Assembly: GCA_030280995.1 (NCBI GenBank)
Contig: JASXTE010000004.1
Span: forward strand, 16,271,501-16,335,500
DNA: 64,000 bases
DNA from: Hemileia vastatrix
Lineage: Eukaryota; Basidiomycota; Pucciniomycetes; Pucciniales; Zaghouaniaceae
Reading direction: 5' to 3'
Position numbers and translations under genes: made by a program. The notes under the pieces were generated by a model. It worked only from the letters and a program-made list of their open reading frames with translations. It had not been told where the DNA came from and did not search any database. Below, piece after piece: positions 1 through 12,451 of this stretch; position 1 is the first letter of the stretch, and every line of letters begins with the position of its first letter.

Positions 1-3000
1 CAGGTGCACAATTTTTTATCTTTTAAAAAAAGTCAATTTAGTACAATTTATCCCTGATGGCTCTTATTTGCTTCAACACCTCTACTGGCCTTTGATAGTA
101 AGAATATTACTTGGATTTCTTTTTTCATATTTGATCCCTTTAACTTAATTTTTTATTCCTAATACTGCTTTTGGATATCAATTAATAATTTTTAAAATAA
201 ACTATTTTCATATTTCATACATTTATTTAATAATATTATAAATGGCATAACATCACCTGGTATGCATTTGGCACATGATTTTTTTCTATACTTATAAAAT
301 TAATAATATAATGGCGACCAAAAATTAATCAAATGATATTAATGAGTGAGGAACAAATATAAAATACCAGTAGACATTTTTGTAAGAAATACTAGATGAA
401 CTGAAGAAAAATTTTACCCTAGCTACTCTCCATTATAAAAGTGTCCAGCACAAGTTCGGCCGAACTTGTGCTGGACACTTATGGTCAGGTGCAGTCAGAT
501 GGGAGCAATTCTCTCTATGGAAATGAAGATAAATTTTTGATATAAAATTACACTAGAAGTAGTTTGATATGGCAAAATTTTCATGTTGAAGTTTTGGTAA
601 AGCTCAAGTGGATTTTTTTTTATTTTTACAAAAAAGAAAATTTAGTGCAAGTTTAGCCCTGATTGTTCTAATTTAATTCAACATCTCTTTTTTCTGTTTA
701 TGGCAGGAATTTAACTTGGATTTTAATTTTCATCTTTGATTTCTTTTATTTTACTTTATTCCTCTCATTGCTTTTGGATAGAAGTTTATTTTTTGTAAAA
801 TAAATCATTTTCATATTTTTTTACATTTATTTAATAATATTATAAAAGGTGTAACATCACCCAGTATTCATTTGGAACACAATTTTTTGCTATACTGATA
901 ATATTAATAATATAATGGTGACAAAAAATTAATCAATTGATAAATATGAGTGAGGCACAAAGATTTAATAACAGTGGAAATGTTTATAAGAAATTTCAGA
1001 TGATTAAAAATGACTTGCACCCTGGCTACTCTTCATGATAAAAGTGTCCAGCACAAGTTTGGCCAAACTTGTGCTGGACACTTTTGGTTGCATGCCGTCA
1101 GACGCAAACAATTCTTTTTATGGAAATGAGAATGAATTATCACTCCATCATTGCACTGAAAGTAGATTTATATAGACAAATTGTCCCCTGGAAGTTTGTC
1201 CAAACCTAAGGTAGACAATATTTTCCTTTGGTAAAAAGTAAATTTGATCCATGTTAATCTATGATGGTGCCCATTTTTTCTGAAGCCTCTACTGGCTCAT
1301 GATAGCAGAAATTATACTTAATATCTTTATTTCATGTTTGATCTCTTTAATTTTAATCTTACCCTTTTATTTATCCTTTAGCTTTTAAATATCAATTTTA
1401 TTTTGGTAAAACTGATAACTTTCACATTTTTTTATATTTATTATATTATATTATTATAGTTGTAAAATCATCCAGTGTACATTCATTACACATTTTTTTG
1501 CTATACTAAAAACATTAATAATATAATGGTGACTAAAAAATAATCAAATAATAAATATGGATGACACAGAATAATTAAATACCCATAGACATTTTTAAAA
1601 TGAATATAAGATTAACTGAAGAAGACTTGCACCCTAGCTACTCTCCATCATAAAAGTGTCCAGCACAATTTCAGCTGAGCTTGTGCTGGACACTTTTGGT
1701 TGCATGCAGTCAGATGGGATAAATTTACTCAATGGAAGTTAAAATGAATTTTTTCTCAATCATTGCACAAGAAGTAGCTTTATACTGCTATACTATCGTC
1801 CTGATTTTTTGGAAAACATCAGGTGGACACTTTTATTAATTTTTAAAAAAAAGAAAACATATTCCAAATCTAGAACTGGTGGTGCAAATTTGGTCTGAAA
1901 ACTCAAATTATCTTTGATGGCAGAAATTTTATTTGAATGTTTAATTTCATATTTAATCACTTTTATTTTACTTTTTTATTCCTGTTTTTGCTTTCAAATA
2001 TCAATTTATTTATTGTAAAACTAATAATTTTCATATTTTTTTTACTTTTATTTAATAAGATTATGAAAGATGTAGCATCTCCCAGTATGCATTTGGCTTA
2101 CAAATTTTTTCAATACTAATAACATTAATATTATAATGGTGAAAAACAATGAATCAAATGATAAATATAAATGACACAGAAAGATCATATACAAGTGGAT
2201 TTGTTAATAAGGAATACCTGATGAACTGAAGAAGACCTGCACCCTAGATACTCACCATCATAAAAGTGTCCAGCATAAGTTCGGCCGAACTTGTGCTGGA
2301 CACCTTTGGTTGCATGCAGTCAGATGGGATAAATTTACTCTATGGAAATGAAAATGACATTTTTCTCAATCATTGCACAATAAGTAGTTTGATATTGCCA
2401 AAATGTCCTCCTGATGAATTTTCAAAACTCATCAGGACACTTTCTTTGGTTTAACAAAAAAGAAAATATAGTCCAAGTTTAGCCCTAGTGGTGCACATTT
2501 GATCTAACACCTCTACTTGTTATTGATAGTGGGAATTTTCCTTAGATTTTTTTTTCTTATTTCATCCCTTTTATTTTACTTTTTGTGTTGCTCATATTGC
2601 TTTGGATATCAATTTTTAATTTTTAAAATAAATAATTTTCATACTCTTATACCTTTATTTAATAATATATGATTAAAGGTGGAACACCACCTGGTATGCA
2701 TTTTTCACACAGGTTATTACTATAGTAATAACGTTAACAATATAATAATGACAAAAAATTAATCAAATGGTAAATTTAAATGACACAGAAAGATCGAATT
2801 CCAGTGGAAATGTTTATAAGAAATCCCTTTTGAGTTTAAGAAGATTTGCTGTATGCCTACTCTCAATTATAAAAGTGTCCAGCACAAGTTTGGCCGAACT
2901 TGTGCTGGACACTTTTGGTTGCATGAAGTCATATGGGATAAATTCTCTCTATGGCAATAAAAATGATATTTCACTCAATTATTGAAGTAAAGAATGTTTA

Positions 3001-6000
3001 ATATTGTATAATTGTCCTCTGGAAGTCTGTCCAAACCTCAGTTCAAAATTTGTTAGTTACACATAAAAGTAAGTTTAGACCCAGTCTTGACCTAGGGGTC
3101 CCCAACTGTCCCAACACCACTTCTGGCTCTTGATAGTAAAAATTTTACTTGTATTTTTTATTTCGTATTTGATCCCATTTATTTTCATTTTACTTTTCTA
3201 TTACTCTTTTTAATTTTAAATATCAATTTAATTTTTTAAAAACTAAACATATTCATATTTTTTTAACTTTATATAATAATATTATTAAAGTTGTAACATC
3301 ACCAATTTTGCATTTGGAATGCAGGTTTTTGCTATACTAGAAACATTAATAATATATATGGTGACAAAAAATTAATTATAAGATAAATATGAATGATAAA
3401 AAAAAGTTAAAAACCCAATAGAAATGTGAAAAACAAAAAACTGATGTACTGAGAAACACTTTCACCCTAGCTACTCTCCATCATAAAAGTGTCCAGCACA
3501 AGTTTGGCCGAACTTGTTCTGGACACTTTTGTTCAGATGCAGTCAGATGGTATCAATTCTCTCTGTGGAAATTAAATTTAAAAAAATGCTAAATAATTAC
3601 ATTAGAAGTAGTTTGGTATGGCTGAATTATCCACCTTGAGTTTTTCCAAACCTCAGGTGAAAAATTTTATATCTTTAAAAAAAATTAAATTTTATCAAAT
3701 TTAGCCCAGATGGCACCCATTTGTTTCAACACCTCTACTGGCTCTTGAAGGCAGGAATTTTTCTTGAATTTTTCTTTTTCATATTTGATCTCTTTTACTT
3801 TACTTTTTTATCACTCATGTTACATTTGGATATTAATTTATAATTTTGGAAAAGAAATCATTTTCATATTTTTTTAACATTTTTTAATAATATTATAAAA
3901 GGTGTAATATAACATGGCATGCATTTGGCGCACAAGTTTTTTCTATACTAATAAAATTAATAAAATTCTAATGACAAAAAATTAATCAGATAATAAAATA
4001 TGAATAAAACAGAAAGATCAAACACCATTTGACATGTTTTAAAAAAATAACAGTTGCACTGAAGAAGACCTGCACCCTAGCTACTCTCCATCATAAAAGT
4101 GTCCAGCACAAGTTCGGCCAAACTTGTGCTGGACACTTTTGGTCAGGTGCAGTCAGATGGGATCAATTCTCTCTATGGAAATGAAAAAAATTATTTGATA
4201 AGAAACTTCACTAGATGTAGTTTGATATAGCTGAATTATCCACCTAGAGTTCATCCAAACCACAGGTACACAATTTTTTATCTTTAAAAAACAATCAATT
4301 AAATACAATTTATCCCTGACGGCTCTCATTTGCTTCAACATCTCTACTGGCCTTTGATATTAGCAATAATACTTATAGTTCGTTTTTCATATTTGATTGC
4401 TTTAAATTAATTTTTTATTCCTCATATTGCTCTTGGATATCAAATAATAATTTTTAAAATAAATAATTTTTATATTTTTATACATTTTTTTAATAATATT
4501 ATAAAAGGTGTAACATCACTCAGTATGCATTTGGCACACGATTTTTTGCTATACTTATATAATTAATAATATAATTAAGACAAAAAATTAATCAAACAAT
4601 ATGTATGAGTGAGGCACAAAGATAAAATACCAGTAGACATGTTTGTAAGAAATACCAGATGAACTGAAGAGAAATTCTAGCCCAGCCACTCTCCATCATA
4701 GAAGTGTCCAGCACAAGTTCAGCCGAACTTGTGCTGGACACTTTTGGTCATGTGCAGTCAGATGGGATCAATTCTCTGTATGGCAACAAAAAATTTTTTT
4801 TATCAAATTTCACTAGAAGTAGTTTGGTTTAGCTGAATCATCCACCTGCTGTTCTGCCCAATATCAGGTGTATAATTTTTTATCTTTAAAGAAAAGGTCA
4901 CTTATTACAATTAAGCCCTGATGGCTCCCATTTGCTTTAACACCTCTACTGGCTCTTGATAGCAGGAATTTTACCAGTATTTTTTTCATATTTTAACTCT
5001 TTGACTTTTATTTTACTCTTTTATTCCTCTTTTTACTTTTAAATTTCTATTTAATTTTTGTAAAACTAATCCTTTCCATATTTATTTATGTCTATTTTAA
5101 AAAATTATTGAAGGTATAACTTCACATGGTATGCATTTGGCACACAAGTTTTTGCTATACTAATAACATTAATAATATAATGGTGATAAAATATTAATCG
5201 GATGATAAATATGAAAGATACAGACTGATCAAATACCAGTAGACATTTTTATGAGAAATACAAGATGAAGGAACTGAAGAAAATTTCCACCCAAGCTACT
5301 CTCCATCATAAAAGTGTCCAGCACAAGTTCGGCCGAACTTGTGCTGGACACTTTTAGTCACGTGCAGTCAGATGGGATCAATTCTCTATATGGCAACAAA
5401 AAACATTTTTTTATTAAACTTCACTACAAGCAGTTTTGTTTAGCTGAATCATCCACCTGTTGTTCTTCCCAACCTCAGGTGTATAGTTTTTTATCTTTAA
5501 AAAAAAGGTCACTTATTACAATTTAGCCCTGATGGCTCCCATTTTTTTCAACACTTCTACTGGCTCTTGAGAGCAAGAATTTTACTAGTATTTTGTTTTT
5601 CATAATTGATCTCTTTGAGATTAATTTTACCTTTTTATCCCTCATATTGCTTTTGTATATCAATTTATTTTTTGTAAAACAAATCATTTTCATATTTTTT
5701 TACCTTTATTTCATAATATTATAAAAGGTGTAACATCACCCAGTATGCGTTGGGCACACAAGTTTTTGCTATACTTATAATATTAATAATATAATGGTGA
5801 CAATAAATAAATCAAATGATATATATGAATGAGGCAGAAAGATCAAGTACCAATGGACATGTTTATAAGAAATACCAGATTAACTGAAGAAAAATTCTAC
5901 CCTAGCTACTCTCCGTCATAAATGTGTCCAGCACAAGTTCGGCCAAACTTGTGCTGGACACTTTTTGTCACATGCAGTCTGGTGTGATCAATTCTCTCTC

Positions 6001-7045
6001 AATCATTGAACTAGAAGTTGTTTGATATGGCTAAATGGTTATGCTGAAGTTTTTTTAAACCTCAGATTGGCACTTTTTTGTTTTTCAAAAAAGCAATTAT
6101 AGTCCAAGTTTAGCCTCACTGGTTGACATTTGCCCCAACATGTCTACTTGCTCTTGATGGCAGTAATTTTATTTTAATTTTTATTTCATATTTGATTCCT
6201 TTAGTTTTACCTTTTTATCCCTCATATTGCTTTTGTATATCAATTTATTTTTTGTAAAACAAATCATTTTCATATTTTTTTTACCTTTATTTAATAATAT
6301 TATAAAAAGTGTAACATCACCCGGTATGCATTTGGCACACGAGTTTTTGCTATACTTATAATATTAAAACATAATGGTGACAAAAAATCAATCAAATGAT
6401 AAATATGAGTGAGGCACAAAGATCAAATACCAGTGGACATGTTTATAAGAAATACCAGATGAACTGAAGAAAAATTCCACCCTAGCTAACCTCCATCATA
6501 AAAGTGTCCAGCACAAGTTCGGACGAACTTGTGCTGGACACTTTTGGTCACATGCAGTCTGATGTGATCAATTCTCTCTATTGCAATGAAAATGAATTTT
6601 TCTTCAATAATTGCACTAGAAGTTGTTTGATATAGCAAAATTGTCATTCTCAAGTTTTGGTAAAGCTCCAGTGGATTTTTTTTTATTTTTACAAAAAAGA
6701 AATTATAGTCCAAGTTTAGTGCCACTGGTGGGCGTTCACCCCATCATGTCTACTTGCTCTTGATGGGAGGAATTTCATTTTAATTTTTTATTTCATATTT
6801 GATCCCTTTAATTTTACCTTTTTATCCCTCATATTGCTTTTGGATATCAATTTATTTTTTGTAAAACAAATCATTTTCATATTTTTTTACCTTTATTTAA
6901 TAATATTATAAAAGGTGTAACATCACCCGGTATGCATTTGGCACACGAGTTTTTGCTATACTTATAATATTAATAACATAATGGTGACAAACATCAATCA
7001 AATGATAAATATGAGTGAGGCACAAAGGTCAAATACCAATTAATC
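1..7045. repeat. Tandem satellite, ~610-bp period, 11 palindrome-bearing units
   Basis: A monomer of about 610 bp repeats head to tail. Every unit carries a 38-46 bp palindrome whose half site is GTGTCCAGCACAAGTTCGG. The palindromes start at 441, 1044, 1656, 2266, 2875, 3489, 4099, 4704, 5314, 5934 and 6504, so spacing is 570-620 bp. Units also share a block around 'TAATATTATAAAAGGTGTAA', a block with 'CTAGCTACTCTCCATCATAA' just before the palindrome, and 'GTCAGATGGGATCAATTCTC' just after it. The array begins before base 1 and breaks down near 7045. Short ORFs here restate the repeat and are not genes. Function is unknown; centromeric or heterochromatic satellite is possible. Confidence 0.95.
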
Positions 7046-8301
7046 AATAGTTCTTTTTAATATTATAAATTTTTTGATCAAATAAAATGGTAATAATGAA
7101 TTATATTTTTCATCCACAATTCCACTCTAATGATTCCCACTGCACAAAAAGGGTTCACTTGGTCCTTTCTTTACTGCTTGTGCATATATTTTATTGCCCA
7201 CAGTACTACAATTTTTTGTAGTGATTATCCCACATCTGATTCAGGAATATTCTTAAACAATATAAGTTTTTTTTACAAAAGACCTTATCATATCCAATAT
7301 CCCACAAAAAATACAACCTGTTTTTGTATTAAAGCCCGTTAATTATTAAGAAATTGTTAAAATAATTAGATTAGACCCTGGCACAGCTAGATCCATACCA
7401 ACTGACCTAAAGTCTTTTCAATATTGAAAACAATTAAATAAAATTATGATATCATACTAAATTATGGGCACCAACCATAATTCAGCACTTCTTATTTGCC
7501 CTGCTACAAAATGATTGCATGTAGCATTTTTCTAACGTCGGACTGTTTTTCTTCCTTCCCTCACACCTTTAGTCCAGAATGAAAATTTAGTATGAGTTTT
7601 GGTCAAAATGGTTTGCCAGTGTTATCTGTATGCAATATGAATTCATATTGCATATTTCTATTTATGCATAAAATATACTTGTTAAGCATCATTTTTTTGC
7701 ATTTTTTAATCATTATGCATATTTATGCATATTCATATGCATATTCATTATACAGATTTATATGCATATTAATATATTTTATTCATATACGTATATGCAC
7801 CTTTTTTTGCATATTCAATATGCATATTTTTAATGCATATTCAATATGCATATTTTTAATGCATATTCAATATGCATATTTTTATGCATATTCAATATGC
7901 ATATTTTTTATGCATAATAACTATGCATATTTTTTATGCATATTTATTCTTCATAGTCATTATGCATACACTTTGGATAGGCAATTCACATCAATTTTTA
8001 GCATGCAATAAGTATCCACCATGCAAATTCAAATGCATATGCATCTATATCATACACGCAACATATATTCAAGTTTAATATTTGAATATTAAGGTATGCT
8101 AAGTGATGTTGTTCAACCTTTTGCCAAACCTGAGATTAACTGATGTTCAATGTGGTTCTTAAGCTCTGCTCAAGGAGGGATCGTTCTGGATTCAATCTGT
8201 GACAGTTTATTTTTTCAATGTTTTTTCATCAGATTTAAAAACATCTTTATGACAGTTTCAGGATGGTTTCCCAACAGTTTCCTGACAAATTCCTAATAGT
8301 T
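7046..8301. other. AT-rich spacer without a recognisable gene
   Basis: Between the satellite and the first retroelement I see no coding similarity. An ORF of 139 codons at 7592-8011 is made of low-complexity ATGCATAT repeats and is not credible as a protein. The part 8060-8301 next to the copia fragment may hold remnants of its lost 3' half but cannot be assigned. Confidence 0.6.
7808..7945. repeat. 26-bp ATGCATATT minisatellite
   Basis: About five tandem copies of a 26-bp unit, TGCATATTCAATATGCATAT plus a T-run. Each unit is itself an imperfect palindrome (ATGCATATT..AATATGCAT). Looser copies of ATGCATAT extend from about 7700 to 8050. Confidence 0.85.
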
Positions 8302-9423
8302 TCAAAAAGAGGGAACTGCTAGCAGTTCACCCCCAGATTTCCCGTGGTGATTGAAACAAACATTGTGAGTAATAAAGATTTTTCTTGTCTTTATGTCTAA
8401 TATTCTGAAGTTTTTTACTCCTTGGGAGAATCCTAGAAGTATACCTCCATTACCTGGTGGCATGAATTTACCTCCTTTTTGTATCTCTTTTGGAATCAGA
8501 TAGTATACAAGACATCCAAATGCTCTCAACGTGTCATAATTTGGCTCTTGACCCCACCATACTGCGTAAGGAACTTTTTTATTAACATTTTTTGTTGGAA
8601 GTCTGTTTTCCAGAAATACTGAGGTGAGTGCTGCTTCTCCCCAGAATGTGAGAGGCAGACCAGATTGAAGTAACAGAGCTCGTGTTTTTTCTATTGTTGT
8701 TCTATTCCCACGTTCAGCAATTGGATTCTGCTGTGGTGAGTAGGGAGCTGTAATTTGAAACTCAATTCCATCATTTTTAAACAACTCTAAAAAGTTTTTA
8801 TTTACGAACTCTCCACCTCCATCACTAACAACTCTTTTAATAGTCTTGTCGAATTTGTTTTTGACCCAAGCTTTATACTCACAAAATTTCTCAAATGCTT
8901 CACTTTTTTCTTTGAGTAGATAAAGACATCAGTATGATGAATAACCTTTGGTTATTTTGAAATAATATTGATATCCCAAAATGGTTTTTGGTGATAGCTT
9001 TCCACTGAGATCCATGTGAACTGTATGCAGAATATCTGATGGTTTAGGTAAATTACCTGGAAATGGAAGTTTTTTCATTTTTACTCTTTCGCAGATGTCA
9101 CATGAAGGTGGTGAATTGGGAAAGTTGATGTTGAGACACATTTCTTTTGACAGCGATTTGAGATAGTCAAAACTCGGGTGTCCAAGTCGTTGGTGCCATA
9201 CAAAATAGTCATTGGTCACAACATTACATTCAAATTTGGTGTCTTTAGAATCAAGAATATAAAAAATATTGGCTTTGATCACTCCTTTTATAGTGGACTC
9301 TGATGGACTTTGTATTAAAAACTCATTATTGTCTTCATTGCAGAGACATTTGAATTTGTCGGTTCTGAGCTTTCCGTATGAGATAGATAAGATTTCTATC
9401 AAGTTTAGGTATATATAACACAT
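8302..9423 (-). pseudogene. Copia integrase (zinc domain and catalytic core)
   Basis: The zinc-binding pre-integrase domain is visible as WHQRLGHPSFDYLKSL..CDICERVK. It is followed by the core: VHMDLSG gives the first catalytic Asp, RVVSDGGGEF the second, and PQQNPIAERGNRT the Glu. A single TGA at 8929-8931 interrupts the frame between the first and second Asp; upstream and downstream parts are in the same frame. TGA could be a decayed CGA arginine codon. The protein ends at 8302 in the region that precedes reverse transcriptase, so the element is truncated. Identity is secure; function is lost. Confidence 0.85.
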
Positions 9424-10450
9424 TCTCTATGATAAAATTGTTGTTGCTAAGTTTAACATCTCCAATTCCCGTTGCTTTGATAACCGCTCCATTCCCAACT
9501 ACAATATCACTGTCACAAGGTTGCATATTTATGAAGAAGTGCCTAGAGGAGAACATGTGGGTGGATGCCCCACTGTCAATGATAGGTATTTTCTTTTTTG
9601 TTGAGTATATAAATGAAGAAGAGGATAGAGCAAGGTTCACACCTTCACTGTTTCTTTGATTTTCAACAGTGGCATTTCCTTGATGTGGTCTTGAGCTAGA
9701 AGAGTTGAAGTTGGGATGGAGATGAGGATGTAGAATCCAGCATCTGTTTTCTGGATGAGAGGAGTGAGGATTATGGGTCCCATTTCGACAAGGGAACAGA
9801 TTAGCGTTACGCCTATTGTTAGAGGGTCTGTGCGCCGCATTGGCCTCTAAATTGATTGATTGATCAATATCTTTGTCAAGATGCTGTTGTAAATGTTGGA
9901 GGATGATTTCCATGGTGAGAGATGAATTGGCTGTACCGTGAGTGATAGACTGTTTAATAGTGTTGAGGGTACTTGGTAGTTTAGCAAGGACAAAATATGC
10001 CAGAATTTCATTGTCAATTTTGATTTGAACCATGTTCATTTCATTTTTCATGACTCTCATTTCGTAGATGAAGATAGGAATGGAGTCTTCATGACATGTT
10101 GCACTAGCAAATTTGAGCATAATTCTTGCTCTATTAGCTGCATTGTTAGAGGCGTATAGTTGCTGAAGTTTAATCCATAATTTTGCTGGATCTTCAGTCG
10201 TTTCTGAATTAATGACGGCTCGGATGGTTTGATCATCCAGTTTTTGGATTATGAATGATAATGCTCTGTCAACTTTCTTCTGGCGTAATATTCTTTCTGT
10301 CTTGGTTATTCCTGGAGGTTCAGTACCAAGAACAACAGATAACCATCCTTGTCCTCTTAGATAAGCTTTAGCTTTAGTTTCCCAGACGATAAAGTTGTCT
10401 TTAGTAAGAAGGGGAAATGAATTAATATTGGAGAATGTTGAAGCATCCAT
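9335..10450 (-). pseudogene. Copia Gag-protease
   Basis: The ORF starts at 10450 and encodes the capsid-like Gag of Ty1/copia (residues about 10-190, with the typical LTKDNFIVWETKAKAYLRG start). It is followed by a Cys/His stretch of the form C-x4-HNPxSxH-x4-CW, which looks like the variant knuckle seen in rust copia elements. The aspartic protease motif IIDSGASTHMF lies near residue 290, before the strand NVLYIPKLDRNLI. At about 9380 the frame is lost by a one-base shift in an ATCTATC stretch, and translation of the integrase continues in another frame. Gag would form the virus-like particle and the protease would process the polyprotein. Confidence 0.85.
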
Positions 10451-10504
10451 GTTGACTTATCAATGCGGCAAAAGCAGATAGAGCTTCAGACTTTTAATCT
10501 GTAA

Positions 10505-10691
10505 ATTCTAAGAACACCAAATATCAATTATTTACTTGCTGATCGTAAGTGAGTTCATTACAATACCTAAGAACACCAAATATCTACATGAGGGAGAATT
10601 ATATAAGTAATGATTTTAAGTTAGTGAAACAATAACACAATATGCTTACCAATTATTTACTCGCTGATCGTAAGTGAGTAAATAATTGGTG
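10505..10691. repeat. Direct and inverted repeats upstream of copia gag
   Basis: The phrase CTAAGAACACCAAATATC occurs twice (about 10507 and 10565). The phrase TTGCTGATCGTAAGTGAG occurs at about 10535 and, as CTCGCTGATCGTAAGTGAG, near 10660. The second copy is embedded in a hairpin at about 10648-10690, with arms CCAATTATTTACTC and GAGTAAATAATTGG. It lies 5' of the copia Gag start, so it may be leader or LTR remnant. Confidence 0.75.
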
Positions 10692-11246
10692 AGTTTTACA
10701 TTTAAATAGTATAAGATTATGCATATTTACTTCTATTAGAGATGAATGAATAAATAAGTAATTAGAACAATACAATGCACACAGCTGAATATTCTAATAG
10801 TTTTGCTTTTAAATTCCTTAGAATTAAATTAAAATATTGTTGTGATAGTAGTTAAATTTATAGAAATATATATTAGGCTATAATTTTTTCCTTCATTTTC
10901 TTAATAATCAATTTTAAAATTAATCCTAAATCCTTAAATTATTTCCCTTTATTATTAAGTTTCCAATCCTTTTGAGATTCATTAGAATATTAGTATTACC
11001 TTCAAATCAATAATAATATTCCCCTTGAATATATCTCAAGGAAAGATAAGTTACTTCAACATATCTTCAAACAAACTCTTCAAGGTATTCCACTGTGCCT
11101 AAAATCATTTTAAAATCTCCTTCCCAATCTCACTTTCTCAGGAATACCCTTGACCTTGTGCATTAATTGTCTGGTGACAGTATAATTTAATTATCTGTAG
11201 TTCACATCATTTGCAATACTACATATTTTTCAGGTGCTGAATCTAA
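10692..11246. other. AT-rich spacer, nothing recognised
   Basis: No ORF of interest, no LTR terminus and no repeat seen. It may contain the decayed 5' end (LTR or leader) of the Ty3 remnant that begins at 11247. Confidence 0.5.
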
Positions 11247-12131
11247 ATGGCACCCATTCAATGCAATCCTCCTATGGGTGCTAATACTAGAGCTTGTGCT
11301 AGAGGCAGGCCATATATACAACCTTTTTCCCACAGTCACTCCCTTGAACCCCTAAATATAAGGGAAAGGGAAAACTCAATCCAATCTGTGGATTATATTC
11401 CTCAGGATTTTTAATATTCTAGTGGAGAAGAAGAAGGAAAAGACACTATGAGCAAGGCACTATTAGCCTTGGCTACCAGCCCTTCAGGCTAACCTTTAGA
11501 TCCTGGGCCATCTGCTTCTTTGGAAGAGTTCACGAAACTTTTTGTAAAAACAATTATAAATCATAACCCTTCTGAGAAATATAAATTCAATACAACTTTG
11601 ATGAAATCACCTGATAAATTTTATGGAGAACATCCAGAAAGATTGCAATCCTTCTTTCAAACTTGAAATTTATTGTTCCATAATGACTCTCAAACCTTTA
11701 ACTCTGATTTCTACAAGGTTATTCATGCTTCCTCATTTTTAGCTGTAAAAGCATGTAGATAGTTCAAGCCTTATCTTCTCAAGCCTTCTTCAACAGAGGC
11801 CCATTTACTTATCAATAATTGGGATATTTTTGAGGACCAACTCTTCACATTGTTTGGTGATCCAAATGAAACTGAGAACATGGAAATCAAACTTGACTTC
11901 CTTTGCATGAATGATAATGGAAAAGCTTCTGAATACATCTCAGATTTCAGAGCTTTACAACCTCAATTATGTTGTAATGATTCAGCTTTAAAATATAATT
12001 TTAAAAAGGGAATTTTCTTGAAGATTCTGGACCAATTGAATCTTCATGGTAAAAAAATGACCACTTTGGTGTATTTGAGGGATAGGACCCTTGAGCTCAA
12101 AAGTGCTTATCAAGGACAACTCCAACATTGA
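11247..12131 (+). pseudogene. Ty3/gypsy element A: Gag remnant
   Basis: An ATG at 11247 opens a frame with a basic N-terminus (MGANTRACARGRPY), followed by an acidic Ser/Glu stretch and then a Gag capsid-like region (SPDKFYGEHPERLQSFF..FEDQLFTLFGDPNETENMEIKLDFLCM). This resembles the Retrotrans_gag family. The frame contains several stop codons (for example near 11409, 11490 and 11665), so no Gag can be made. The last 93 codons from 11850 are open. The LTR of this element was not found upstream. Confidence 0.75.
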
Positions 12132-12451
12132 CTTCATAACCATATTTTCATTCACAGCTATAACTTTGAATTGGGTCCCTCTTTAAATCACTCTTCTTCC
12201 AACCACTCATTGACTTAATCCAAACCCAGTCTAAAAGGTAAGGATAAAACTCAACCCAAAAGCTGGACCCTGGGAGATATCAGTAAGGTATTAGACACAA
12301 AAGGGGAATTAAAAGAAGCTGAAAAGAAAAGAAGAACAGAAAATGGTTTGTTTATGTAATGTGGTGGTAAGCACAAGTTAGAAGATTTTGCTAAGTTGAA
12401 AGATAGAGAAGGTACTATTTCCAAGTCAAAAAGATAGTAAATATTTCACTT

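Larger units (their letters stand above)
8302..10450 (-). mobile_element. Truncated Ty1/copia retrotransposon
   Basis: On the minus strand the order is Gag, zinc knuckle, aspartic protease, pre-integrase zinc domain and integrase core, which is the copia order (integrase before reverse transcriptase). The reverse transcriptase and RNase H that should follow are missing below 8302, and no LTR pair was recognised, so this is a 5' fragment. It carries one frameshift and one in-frame stop. Confidence 0.85.

Noticed and set aside
1937..6725. Small ORFs inside the satellite
   Set aside because: The same peptide (SSAELVLDTF) recurs because it is the palindrome translated; frames are not kept between units.
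7592..8011. 139-codon ORF
   Set aside because: Encoded by ATGCATAT minisatellite; a His/Ile/Tyr repeat peptide without any domain.
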